In this document: positions 1 through 8,435 of the stretch, in pieces
Layout of the letters: every line of letters starts with the position of its first letter
Position numbering within the stretch: the first letter of the stretch is position 1
DNA from: a virus
Direction: 5' to 3' (one strand)
Virus record (IMG/VR): IMGVR_UViG_3300011114_000089
Span: 1 to 22,060 of that record
Length of the DNA stretch: 22,060 nt
Made by a program: the position numbers and the translations under genes
The notes under the pieces: generated by a model
The model's database searches: none
What the model saw: the letters and a program-made list of their open reading frames with translations, nothing else
Told to the model about the DNA's origin: nothing

Positions 1-3000
1 GAGTCGAAGCACTAATGAGGGCCTGTACTTGGTCAGTCGTAAGCCCCGTGGCCTTCAGGTCAGCAATAGCTGCGGCAAGCGCTGTTGTATCAGTTGTGGT
101 CTTCGTCGACAGATCAGAAATAGACTTCGCCAATGCAGTCTTTGCATCGTCCAATGCCGTTGTCTGAGCCGTGCTTGCTGCGGTAATTTCCGACCGCAAC
201 CCAGTTGTAACAGTAGCCGTACCAGCAGCAACAAGGGCATTCACTTGCTCTGTAGTCAACCCCGCTGCCGCCAAAGCAGTAATAGACTCCTTGATTCCAT
301 TCAGACTGGTCGTCGTTCCAGAGGCAAGGTCTGCAATGGATTTAGTCAAGCCTTCCTTGGCCGTATTCAATGCCGCTGCTGCTGCATCACCGCTAGTGTT
401 GACGATGGCTTGAACTTGTGCGGTGGTAACACCAGCAGGGATTTTGCTGATCAGGTTCTGTACATCAGCAATGGTGACGCCCGGATTGCTTGCAAGGGCC
501 GTGTTGACGATTACCTTGACTTGATCTGCCGTCAGGCTTGGATTGGCTGCAACTGCATCATTGACAATCTTTGTAACTTGCTCAGGCGTCAGACCGGCAA
601 CTGCCGTTTGAGTTGTCCCTGTTGCTGTACCGGTGCCTGCCGTAGTCGTTGTGCCAGTCCCGGTGGCTGTACCGCCAGCAGTAGTTGTCCCGGTCGTTGT
701 TCCAGTGCCTGTTGTCGTAACGGTTCCAGTCCCCGTAGCAGTTCCCGTAGCCGTCCCAGTCGTTGTTCCGGTCTTTGTGTCCGTTACGGCCTTGTCAACA
801 ACGTCTTTGTTAGTCGGCAAACCACGGATTATTTCCCTGACTTGCTCTGGTGTTGTCTTTGGGTCAGCAGCAAGTTTGTCAACAATAATCTTTTGGATGT
901 CGTCGAACTTCAGCGTTGGGTTTGCCGCAAGTTCTTCTTGAAGAACTATGCTTATGGTGTTTGGCAACGGCTTGATTGCATCAACAATTTTTTGGCCTGT
1001 AGATTGCGCTTGGGTATCCGAAATAGCATTGATGGTTGAAGCAAGGGATTTCGTGCCTGTATCAGTTGCACCAGAAAGAGCATTTTTTGTATCCGCCAAA
1101 GTAACCCAAATTGGTTCTTGGGTTTTCGGATCAATTGCAACCGAGTGACCATCTGAGTAGGTTATTAACGCATAACCGTTAGACGTCATTGAGAATGATG
1201 TTCCAGACGCATCATCCACGCCAAGCAACGAAGGGATACCAAGCGTTGCTAATGCGTTAGGTGCTTGCGATCCAGAACCTTCACCAAACAATGACCTTCC
1301 GCCTTGCGTTGGTGGTTTTGCTGACTGACCAATTGACAGCAAACCGTTTATTGTGTCTTTTGAAAGCTCATCTGCGTTAGAGCCGGATGTGCTAGTTCCA
1401 GTGAGGGTCAAATGCAGCGCACCTGTTGCGGGATCAATGCCATCGCCGGGAGTGACCTTTTGGAATCCATTGGCTTCAGCAAACGCTTTCATCTCCGCAC
1501 TGCTGACGTCCGTAAATGGTTTGCCAGCAAGGGTCTTGGCTTGATCTTCTGTAGCAGTGATGTTGTAGTCACGCTTCAATGCGTTTTGTACGTCAGTGGT
1601 CGACATGACCCGACCAGCATCAGCATTGAAACTAACCTTGTTTCCTGCGTTGTCTGTGAAGTTTAACGGTGCCTGCTTTACCCCGGCAGCGTCGATAAAC
1701 GCTGGCACGCCGTCTTGGAAGAACTTACCACCGCTATCTATCGTCATCCCGTTTGACAGCGTGTATGCCCCGTTGGCGTCCTTGCCAGTGACTGTAATTG
1801 CACCGCTGCCCACTGCGCCGATAAGCACGTCCCTTACGGCAACATCCGCAATTTGTTTTGCGGAGTTTTCAGCGGCTTTGTTTGCAGATGTTTGGGCCGT
1901 TTGGAATTCTGTATAAGCTATTTGATATTTATTTGCCGCTGCCGCCATTTGTGCGGCAAGGTTGTTGCCCGCTGGTGTTTCAATATCGGCCTTAATAGCA
2001 TTAAAGAATTCCGTTTTTGACGCAATCGTAGCTTCCAAAGGCGTTAGTTTGTCTTGAATTGGCTTTAACGTCTCTGTCAAATCAAGCGCCGTTTTAGCAG
2101 CATTGTTTGATTTAGTTGCCGCAGCGTTTGCAGCTACAGCCGCAGCTTTTTGGTCGTTATAAAATGTCTCTATTCCGGGGGCATAAATGCGCGTAGGCGA
2201 ATTCTCGCCATCGCTTGCTTCTTCCTTGTAATATTGAAGCACTCCGTCAGCAAAATCATCGTGGGCAGCAAACCCGCGTTTTATCATTTCATCGTTGTAA
2301 TTGTCAACTACAGCTTTGTTTTTGTCGTATGTGGCTTTATTTGCGTAATACTCAACGTTGGCAGCGTTTTGATCAGTTTCTGCCGCCGTAATCTTTGCAA
2401 TAATTGGGTCAACTTCAGCCGTTTTTATTGCGTTTATTTGCTCAACCGTTTTGTTGATGGTTGTTCTGGCTTCTTCCGAATCTGCAACTTTTGCCTTGTA
2501 AGTATCCTGCAAGGCCGTGTATTTGTCCTGTGCAGCCTGAGCCGCAGTAACTTTGCCAGTCAAATTTTCATAAGAGCTTTTGGCTAATTTGGAAAATTCA
2601 GAAGAGCCAAGGTTGATCATTGCTCCGCCAAGGTAGTTCCCAATGGCTTGCGCTGGATCACCTTTACCGCTGATTATGGTGTTCAGGGCAGTGCTGCTTG
2701 CGCCCTTGACCAAGTTCAGAGCCGTAGGGCTAAGGCCCCAGTTCTGGTCTTTGTTGATAGAGCTAAAGAAGCTATCCGTTGATCCGTAGACAAGCCCAGA
2801 TTGGAACCCGGAAGCCATACCACCGGCAATGCTGTCACCATTGAGAGCAGACTTTATGCCGCCCATCACCGATGAATTCAACGCCGCCGTTGACACCTTA
2901 GCAAGCTGGACTGCTTGGTCAGGAGTCAGGTCAAACGTCTTCATCATGGAGTCCGTCAAGTCTCCGCCTGCCGACCCAACAAATTTCTTGATGTCTGCCC

Positions 3001-3313
3001 CAATGTTAGTTTGGGACATGAATTCCGTTGAGGCGTAAGACATAGCAGCCGACTTAGCAATGTCTTCTAGGCTACCGCCTTTTGCCGCCGTAATAACTGC
3101 CGAAGTTACGTAAGGCGGAATCATGAAGGCGGAACCTACTGCTTGAACAATTGTCTCAAGCGGATGCTCTACGGCATTGGCAAACATATTCGCCATTGGG
3201 GAAATAACCTTCTCAACAACGCTACCGATTGCTTCAAAAGCAGGGTCAAGCGCATTGAAAACATGGTCAATGGCGTTGCCAATTTGATCCATTACCTTTG
3301 TTACGACACCCAT
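1..3313 (-). CDS. Very large Ala/Thr-rich virion protein, probably internal/ejection protein; C-terminus lies outside the window
   Basis: This reading frame starts at ATG 3313 and runs without a stop for 1104 codons to the left edge, so it is incomplete. Residues 1-110 are rich in hydrophobic and small residues (an AVGSAFMIPPYVTSAVI stretch near 57-73) and could contact membrane. About 247-490 is Ala/Lys/Glu-rich and looks coiled-coil. About 495-760 is mixed, with Gly/Asp/Asn-rich turns. Residues 798-845 and 908-980 carry a repeated helical motif (N-P-x-L-T-x-D-Q-V-x-x-I-V), separated by a Thr/Gly linker at 847-901; copies of the L-T-T-[ED]-Q-V motif recur at 1019 and 1091. The start overlaps the upstream stop as TAATG. 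The position after nozzle and GNAT-like genes matches where T7-like phages encode internal ejection proteins. I see no transglycosylase or protease motif in the visible part. A fibre or tape-measure-like role remains possible. Confidence 0.8.
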   Translation of the reverse strand, partial: MGVVTKVMDQIGNAIDHVFNALDPAFEAIGSVVEKVISPMANMFANAVEHPLETIVQAVGSAFMIPPYVTSAVITAAKGGSLEDIAKSAAMSYASTEFMSQTNIGADIKKFVGSAGGDLTDSMMKTFDLTPDQAVQLAKVSTAALNSSVMGGIKSALNGDSIAGGMASGFQSGLVYGSTDSFFSSINKDQNWGLSPTALNLVKGASSTALNTIISGKGDPAQAIGNYLGGAMINLGSSEFSKLAKSSYENLTGKVTAAQAAQDKYTALQDTYKAKVADSEEARTTINKTVEQINAIKTAEVDPIIAKITAAETDQNAANVEYYANKATYDKNKAVVDNYNDEMIKRGFAAHDDFADGVLQYYKEEASDGENSPTRIYAPGIETFYNDQKAAAVAANAAATKSNNAAKTALDLTETLKPIQDKLTPLEATIASKTEFFNAIKADIETPAGNNLAAQMAAAANKYQIAYTEFQTAQTSANKAAENSAKQIADVAVRDVLIGAVGSGAITVTGKDANGAYTLSNGMTIDSGGKFFQDGVPAFIDAAGVKQAPLNFTDNAGNKVSFNADAGRVMSTTDVQNALKRDYNITATEDQAKTLAGKPFTDVSSAEMKAFAEANGFQKVTPGDGIDPATGALHLTLTGTSTSGSNADELSKDTINGLLSIGQSAKPPTQGGRSLFGEGSGSQAPNALATLGIPSLLGVDDASGTSFSMTSNGYALITYSDGHSVAIDPKTQEPIWVTLADTKNALSGATDTGTKSLASTINAISDTQAQSTGQKIVDAIKPLPNTISIVLQEELAANPTLKFDDIQKIIVDKLAADPKTTPEQVREIIRGLPTNKDVVDKAVTDTKTGTTTGTATGTATGTGTVTTTGTGTTTGTTTAGGTATGTGTTTTAGTGTATGTTQTAVAGLTPEQVTKIVNDAVAANPSLTADQVKVIVNTALASNPGVTIADVQNLISKIPAGVTTAQVQAIVNTSGDAAAAALNTAKEGLTKSIADLASGTTTSLNGIKESITALAAAGLTTEQVNALVAAGTATVTTGLRSEITAASTAQTTALDDAKTALAKSISDLSTKTTTDTTALAAAIADLKATGLTTDQVQALISAST
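611..775 (-). repeat. Thr-Gly low-complexity linker coding repeat
   Basis: About 55 codons (residues 847-901 of the large open gene) are almost only Thr and Gly, with some Ala and Val, in alternating patterns such as TGTATGTATGTG. Codons vary (ACG, ACA, ACT, ACC with GGG, GGA, GGC), so the repeat is degenerate in DNA but kept in protein. It probably forms an extended flexible linker. The opposite strand reads as a Val/Pro repeat, which is only a shadow. Confidence 0.85.
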
Positions 3314-3792
3314 TAGCTTGCCCTCTTTTCGCCAGTAACAATCGCAAAGATGCCGTGTTTTGAATCAAACCGTGTCTTCAGACCGGGGGCTTTAATCTTT
3401 CTGACGGCAACCTTCAGGATGCGGACAATGTCATTGGAGTGCGTAAAAGCAAACAAGAAGTCAAACCCCATTGCTCTAGCCGACTTCAGGAACTCGCCCA
3501 TGTTCTCAACAAAGTTTGCCGGGGTGTCGCCATTGAACGTCCTCACAAACCCTACCCTGCCTTTCAAAGCAGCAATGGTGAACAACGTATTTCCCGCACG
3601 AATTCGAACCAAACCCTTGTTGCTGTACTCTTGCAGGAAGTAAGAGTAGGCCATCCGTTCAGGCGTGACCTTAGCCTTCTTGGCTGCTGGGACTAATTTT
3701 TCTTGCGTTTCCTTGTCCTCATGCGCCGCCGCAATGAAGATGTCATTGGGCGAAAGCATATGTTCTTTGGAATCAACGAGGCGAACGGTCAT
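3313..3792 (-). CDS. Small GNAT-like protein, possible T7 gp13 analogue (internal virion/assembly protein)
   Basis: A 159-residue protein beginning MTVRLVDSKEHMLSPNDIFI. The middle and C-terminal half have alternating strands and helices that resemble a degenerate GNAT acetyltransferase fold: a strand around GNTLFTIAALKGRVGFVRTF, a helix around NFVENMGEFLKSARAMGF, then FLFAFTHSNDIVRILKVA and a final strand HGIFAIVTG. No clear acetyl-CoA-binding R/Q-x-x-G-x-G/A loop is visible, so it may not be an enzyme. T7 gp13 is a similarly small protein with a GNAT-like look, encoded after the tail tubular genes and just before the ejection proteins, which matches this position. The stop overlaps the start of the large downstream gene (TAATG). 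The ribosome binding site is weak and the gap to the upstream gene is 9 bases, so coupling is likely. The family link is my inference. Confidence 0.7.
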   Translation of the reverse strand: MTVRLVDSKEHMLSPNDIFIAAAHEDKETQEKLVPAAKKAKVTPERMAYSYFLQEYSNKGLVRIRAGNTLFTIAALKGRVGFVRTFNGDTPANFVENMGEFLKSARAMGFDFLFAFTHSNDIVRILKVAVRKIKAPGLKTRFDSKHGIFAIVTGEKRAS

Positions 3793-3801
3793 TGAGGGTC
3801 T

Positions 3802-4065
3802 CTATCCGGTTGTTGACGTTGCGGGGTTCACTGCGCCTACCAAAGCCTGCGCCCAGTCCATCCAGTTATCAAAATACTCTGTGCGAGGGATCGCTTCGTT
3901 AGTGAAGACGTCAATGGCACTCAAACCATCTCCCCACGTTTTCCAGTCAGTCTGTGCTGTCGGAATCTCTAGCTGTTGGGCAGCGTACAGTTCGCACATG
4001 AGCGAAGCCCAAGACTCAAACGTATGATACCGGGGATCGTAGATGATGGAAGGGTTAAGAGCCAT
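3802..4065 (-). CDS. Small conserved-looking protein of unknown function
   Basis: An 87-residue protein rich in aromatic and acidic residues (Trp at five positions, several Tyr and Phe), starting MALNPSIIYDPRYHTFESWA. I do not recognise a family. It has no signal peptide, membrane segment or cysteine-pair motif and looks like a compact, mostly helical soluble domain with a disordered Thr/Ser tail. Its ATG at 4065 lies inside the last codons of the nozzle-like gene (11-base overlap), which argues for translational coupling and a joint role in the tail. A GAGAGG sequence sits only a few bases before the start, too close for an ideal ribosome binding site. Confidence 0.65.
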   Translation of the reverse strand: MALNPSIIYDPRYHTFESWASLMCELYAAQQLEIPTAQTDWKTWGDGLSAIDVFTNEAIPRTEYFDNWMDWAQALVGAVNPATSTTG

Positions 4066-6535
4066 AGCCTCTCACATCGCCAAAATCTGCGCTCAGAAGG
4101 ATTTTGCCCAATTGGTAGTTACCACCAGCAACGTCAGACACAAAGATCAACCGCAACTCACGGCGCTGTTCTTTCATGTCAATCTTGCCAATATTCTTGT
4201 CAAACGTGTAGGCCGGACTTAGTTTGTCTTCGCCCTGCGCGAACGGTCGACCGGTAATGTATAGCCGCATCTCGCCTTCCATGACGAAGTCAGGCTCTAC
4301 CCGTTCCAAGCGAAGCCACTTGTTCACGCCTTCAGCCGTAGACTGTGCTGGGCCTCCACCAACAAGCCCAAGGTCGCTAGTCTCAAAATAGCTTTCAATT
4401 GCTCTGACGTCTTGGCCGACAACCTCGTCGGTTCCAATCTCATGCTGGTACAAAGAAATCAAGCCAGCCCTTGTAGAGAACGTAAGCAACGAAGACGCAG
4501 ACCCGGTTGCCGCTACAGTCATCAGGATTGCCTGAGCGTAGATCGCCGTCACGGGAATGCTAAAGCCAGCCCCAGTCCCACCAATTGACGCCGCAGTCGC
4601 ACTCAAAACGTCACCGACTTGATAACCCTGACCACGGGCTGTAAGCGTAACGCTAGTGACCACCCCCCCAGATACAACAATAGTGGCCTTTGCGGAGCCT
4701 CCAGAGCCTCCGGTAAGCGTTTTGTTGGAGTAGGTTCCATCGGTGTACAAAGACCCCGGAGTTATTGTTCCTAGCGTCTTGATGTTGCTGGACGAAATGC
4801 CAGAAACAAGGGTTCCAGCCGTAATATTGTTGCCTGAAATTTCTTGGTTGATTTCAACTGAGGTGTTGTACGTGTCTGAATACAGGAATTGGCTTCCGGA
4901 TACCGTTGCATATGTTCCAGTAAAAACCGTTTGGCTTTCGGAAGCATCCCAACTCGCTTCTACTGGGTACGCAAATACTTGTGAAAAATACCCAGCAGAA
5001 CGACAAGCGCCAAGTGCTTCGCCTGCGTCATACCAAGTGTTCTCACGAACGTTGTAAATGATTGCGTCCGTACACTCCGTTGCATCCCCCTTGGGATAGA
5101 ACCACCAGACCTCGCCAAACCGTGGAACCTTGCAGGCCCAGACCTTTTGGCGCTGGGCATAGTTCAGGTTATCAAAGAAGTAGTTCTGGTTCATGGTGTT
5201 TGGAACTTCTTTCACCACGCCGTTGTACATTAGGAAGCGGTCAACCCCGATCCAGTAATAGATACCATCGTACTCAATCGCACACTGGCTTGATAGTATG
5301 GATGACTGGCTGCTGATGATGTCATAGCGCCAATATTGGGGAGGGGTTCCTGTCCCGCCAACGTATGAAACACGGATTAGGCTGTCAAGGCTCCAGAACA
5401 GTCCAGAAGGAGCGTTTGAACCTCCCCTGACGGGTAGGCCTTGCACAATCTTTCCAGCGGCTACGTTGGTCGCATTTGCATCTGCCGACACCCAATCTTG
5501 TGCGTTGCCTGCCGAGCAGTTTTGAATCAACCCGTCATTTCCGTATACAAAAACATAAGGGTGAAGAACAACAACCCCGCCAGATACAGAAATGTTGTTG
5601 TTGAAAGTAATAGTAGTCGCGGCAGAGGTTGCTGTTGCAGCATTGGAAAGTTGTACGTTTTGGAATTGTCCAAGCGTAAAAACCAACCCGTCTGTTGTGC
5701 CGGCAGTGGTCACAATACCCGCCCCGCCAGAAGTCGTTGAAAGCGTAAACGTTGTTGTGTAGTTGGTGGCGGTGATGTAGTAGGTAGTCCCAGTCACAAG
5801 CCCAGTCGAGGTGCCGGTAAAAGCTCCCGCTACTTTCACGGTTTGACCAATAAAAAGACCGTTGGTTGCGGTGCAACTCATTTGTCCAGCCGTACCAACT
5901 ACTGCTACTGAACCAAGGTTTGGCGCAACGAGGGTTGTAGCTACAACTGTTGTATTGGCCGGAATTCCCGTTCCGGTAACGGTTTGCCCCGCCCCGGTAA
6001 GCACAGCAGCAGACGGTGAATAAATGTTGACCGTGCTGTTTAAGACGAATGATTCAGTAAACGTACCAATTTGGGACATTGACGTACCATTGATGTCTCC
6101 ACTCAACACTGGACTATTGACCGTGCTACTGATAGACGTCAAGTTTTGGCATGGCGCGGCCAAAAGTGTTTGTACTTTTCCAGCGGCAACGTCATAGAAC
6201 CCATCAAGCTGCCACAAGTTGTTTGGTGATGCGGTGAAGTTGCTAAGGGTGAAATTGTTTACCCCAGCACCAACTCCGTTTTCGTCAAGCGAAAGAACTT
6301 GCAGCCCGTTGTTATAGCCGCTAAAAACAGACGTAATTGCGTTCTGGGTGTTCACCCAAATTCCGCGAGAAGGCCCACTCAATTGGCCCGAAATTACCCG
6401 ATAGCCGCCCATTTTTCGAGGGCGACCACGCTGGAACCTTACCCACCGGCCATCGTTGTAGAACTGCCTGTCCAGCACCGTTCCATCCCGTTGAATCCCC
6501 GCCTGCGTGTCAACGGTAAAAACTTTTGAGGTCAT
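4055..6535 (-). CDS. Tail nozzle / tail tubular protein B-like beta-propeller protein with inserted modules
   Basis: An 826-residue protein whose N-terminus (FYNDGRWVRFQRGRPRKMGGY, residues about 25-45) and a later segment WWFYPKGDATECTDAIIYN (about 474-492) followed by ENTWYDAG are typical of phage nozzle proteins of the P22 gp10 / T7 gp12 / SU10 type, which build the distal tube of short tails. Trp/Tyr-rich blade-like repeats lie between about 310 and 530. Two beta-rich inserts break the propeller: about 204-292 (TGLVTGTTYYITATNYTTTF) and about 590-667 (a Gly-rich module with GGVVTSVTLTARGQGYQVGD). The C-terminal 120 residues return to conserved core (LRLERVEPDFVMEGEMRLYI). It starts with TAATG on the stop of the upstream fibre gene. 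Assignment rests on motifs and on its place behind an adaptor gene; I am confident it is structural, less so of the exact family. Confidence 0.8.
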   Translation of the reverse strand: MTSKVFTVDTQAGIQRDGTVLDRQFYNDGRWVRFQRGRPRKMGGYRVISGQLSGPSRGIWVNTQNAITSVFSGYNNGLQVLSLDENGVGAGVNNFTLSNFTASPNNLWQLDGFYDVAAGKVQTLLAAPCQNLTSISSTVNSPVLSGDINGTSMSQIGTFTESFVLNSTVNIYSPSAAVLTGAGQTVTGTGIPANTTVVATTLVAPNLGSVAVVGTAGQMSCTATNGLFIGQTVKVAGAFTGTSTGLVTGTTYYITATNYTTTFTLSTTSGGAGIVTTAGTTDGLVFTLGQFQNVQLSNAATATSAATTITFNNNISVSGGVVVLHPYVFVYGNDGLIQNCSAGNAQDWVSADANATNVAAGKIVQGLPVRGGSNAPSGLFWSLDSLIRVSYVGGTGTPPQYWRYDIISSQSSILSSQCAIEYDGIYYWIGVDRFLMYNGVVKEVPNTMNQNYFFDNLNYAQRQKVWACKVPRFGEVWWFYPKGDATECTDAIIYNVRENTWYDAGEALGACRSAGYFSQVFAYPVEASWDASESQTVFTGTYATVSGSQFLYSDTYNTSVEINQEISGNNITAGTLVSGISSSNIKTLGTITPGSLYTDGTYSNKTLTGGSGGSAKATIVVSGGVVTSVTLTARGQGYQVGDVLSATAASIGGTGAGFSIPVTAIYAQAILMTVAATGSASSLLTFSTRAGLISLYQHEIGTDEVVGQDVRAIESYFETSDLGLVGGGPAQSTAEGVNKWLRLERVEPDFVMEGEMRLYITGRPFAQGEDKLSPAYTFDKNIGKIDMKEQRRELRLIFVSDVAGGNYQLGKILLSADFGDVRGYGS

Positions 6536-7779
6536 TAGAACCCCCCGCCAAAAACTCCTACCGTGAAGTTCCCGCTTCCTGTTACCGCAAGACCTGAAGC
6601 CGTGACGTCGACCCTTTGGGTTCCAAGAATAGAAATGGCAAATTCACCAGTTCCCGGCCTGTAAATACCTGTTGTTGCCTCAGAAGCAAAGTTCAATGAT
6701 GGCGCACCAGCAGTTCCGTTTGACAACGATACAGTCGTTGCACCCGCAGCAATAGTCGACGCATTCAACAAATTAACCGAGTCACAGACCAAAATAATTT
6801 GTTGGCCTGCCGGGACTACCGCTGTTGCCCCACCAGAATTTGTAGTAAACGTGATCGTAAAGTTAGCGCCTGTGCCGTTGGTCTGGTTGGTGATGTAGTA
6901 CACCTGAACCGTTGGTGGAAGGATGACCGTAACATCACCCGACAACGTACCAGTAAATTTCTGGATGACGTTTGCCGCTTCAGATGATGTCAGGGTGTAG
7001 GTTCCTGTCGCTACCGCATAGGTCAACTGCGTGAAGTTGAACTGACTGATTTGACCAAGGCCAACCGTGTAAAACGCTGTCCCTGAACAGGCAATGATGC
7101 AAGAGTCAGATGGCTGCAAGGAAATCGTCGATGCGCCATTGATCAGGCCACTTGCTGGGGAAACAATCAGCGTCCCTGTCCCGCCGTTACGGATCAGCAT
7201 ATACCAGTCATTGCCCAGCGTAGCCGGGGCCGTCAACGTAAGCGTTCCAGCGCCGCCAGTCCATACAAGAGCAGATGCCCTGTTCGCAGCAACTGCGGTA
7301 AATGAAGAACTGAAGGTCGATACCGAATATGCACCGTTCAGCGTGTTGGCTATTGCCCGGAGGCCGTATCCAGCCAACGTAGCTGCGTCTACATTCGACG
7401 TACCAACACCGAATGCAATGATCCCCCAAGTACCGGATGTCGTTGCGTTGGCAGTCAGGTAGATGTATTGGACTGTTCCCGGAGCAACCGTCACGATTGC
7501 CGTTGCACCAAGGTAGCTTTTTACCGGGATGCTGTATGAGCCAGTGTTCCGGATCAGCGCATCCTGACCAACAGAGGTCTGGTTTGCCGGTGGCATCAGC
7601 AGTGAATACGCCCCGGTAGCCGAGGTGGACGTAACGTCCATGATCCGGGCCGCAGCGTCATCCAAGGTACTGCCGTTCAGCGGCCATGTAAGCTGAACGT
7701 CAGAATTAAGTGTTATTGAACGGTAAGAGACATCCGTTGGCTGGATGACTTGGCCGGTAAACGGGCTATTGAAGCTCAT
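6535..7779 (-). CDS. Tail fibre/spike-like protein lacking a C-terminal S74 chaperone
   Basis: A 414-residue beta-rich, Thr/Ser/Gly/Ala-rich protein. The N-terminus (MSFNSPFTGQVIQPTDVSYR) and the segment SVQLTWPLNG-like TLNSDVQLTWPLNG are of a kind seen in phage fibre and virion-attached proteins. Near the C-terminus, NGTAGAPSLNFASEATTGIY followed by RPGTGEFAISILGTQRVDVT is the well-known phage fibre module that usually leads into an intramolecular S74 endosialidase-type chaperone. Here the protein stops about 20 residues later at NFTVGVFGGGF, so that domain is absent. The start overlaps the adaptor stop by four bases (ATGA) and the stop overlaps the nozzle start (TAATG), tying it to the connector genes. 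It could be a tail-attached fibre anchor or a shortened receptor-binding protein. Confidence 0.75.
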   Translation of the reverse strand: MSFNSPFTGQVIQPTDVSYRSITLNSDVQLTWPLNGSTLDDAAARIMDVTSTSATGAYSLLMPPANQTSVGQDALIRNTGSYSIPVKSYLGATAIVTVAPGTVQYIYLTANATTSGTWGIIAFGVGTSNVDAATLAGYGLRAIANTLNGAYSVSTFSSSFTAVAANRASALVWTGGAGTLTLTAPATLGNDWYMLIRNGGTGTLIVSPASGLINGASTISLQPSDSCIIACSGTAFYTVGLGQISQFNFTQLTYAVATGTYTLTSSEAANVIQKFTGTLSGDVTVILPPTVQVYYITNQTNGTGANFTITFTTNSGGATAVVPAGQQIILVCDSVNLLNASTIAAGATTVSLSNGTAGAPSLNFASEATTGIYRPGTGEFAISILGTQRVDVTASGLAVTGSGNFTVGVFGGGF

Positions 7780-8411
7780 GAGTCCCTCACAATCGCTTGA
7801 CGGTCAGCCACTCGCGTGACATCTTCTGTCTGCAACGCGCTGATGATTTGCTGGTATTGAGCCTGCCACATAGGCAAACGCTCATCATTTTTAAGGAACG
7901 GCATTGCCTGAAGCAGCGTACCGTAAAGGAGCGCCTGCGGGGCATATTCAGTGAACCAGTTCGACTGATTAGACGAATCCAGCGGCTGGACGCGCTCGTA
8001 ATACAAGGCCTCGTAAGAGTACGCTGCTGCCGGGGTCGGAGCCACAAGCCAATGCGTATAGTCGTAATCGCAATAGAACTTGGGTACATCTTTCAGCGTC
8101 GACTCGGGCCAGTATTCGCGTAAGTATTCGTACTTACGGAGCAAAACGGGGAAGCGCTCACCGGCAACCGTAACGTTCATTGAGACCGTCTTGCGCCACC
8201 GCGCTGGCTTGGCAATAACTGGTTCGCCAATCACCATCGTGCTTTCAACCACAACAAGGTTCCCAAGGAACTTGATGTCAGCCGCAATCACCTGTTCCGC
8301 CAGCATGATGAACTGGGGAATCTTGATGAGGGTTGCCTCGTCGGTACGCTCCAGATAGGTCGAAACGTCATCGACCAGACTGTCATACGTCATTACTGCT
8401 GCTGAAGTCAC
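7776..8411 (-). CDS. Head-tail adaptor protein, SU10 adaptor / tail tubular A-like
   Basis: A 211-residue protein with GTG start at 8411. The N-terminal pattern TYDSLVDDVSTYLERTDEAT followed by IPQFIMLAEQVIAADIKFLG is typical of phage adaptors that sit under the portal in short-tailed phages (SU10 adaptor family, similar in role to T7 gp11 and P22 gp4). A central beta part has YDYTHWLVAPTPAAAYSYEA and ends with the helical LLYGTLLQAMPFLKNDERLP segment, which also fits. The GTG has an AAAGG about eight bases upstream; an in-frame ATG at 8393 has no good ribosome binding site but also fits the family N-terminus, so the start is uncertain by six codons. It is the first gene after the lysis cassette and has its own promoter-like sequence just upstream. 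It overlaps the next gene by four bases. Confidence 0.8.
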   Translation of the reverse strand: MTSAAVMTYDSLVDDVSTYLERTDEATLIKIPQFIMLAEQVIAADIKFLGNLVVVESTMVIGEPVIAKPARWRKTVSMNVTVAGERFPVLLRKYEYLREYWPESTLKDVPKFYCDYDYTHWLVAPTPAAAYSYEALYYERVQPLDSSNQSNWFTEYAPQALLYGTLLQAMPFLKNDERLPMWQAQYQQIISALQTEDVTRVADRQAIVRDS

Positions 8412-8435
8412 GGTGATGCCTTTGTGGTTTTGAGC

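Noticed and set aside
29-1039. Long plus-strand frames across the left 3 kb, including a Val/Pro repeat at 633-941
   Set aside because: They lie opposite the continuous minus-strand gene at 1..3313; the Val/Pro repeat is the antisense of its Thr/Gly linker. No ribosome binding sites or recognisable domains.
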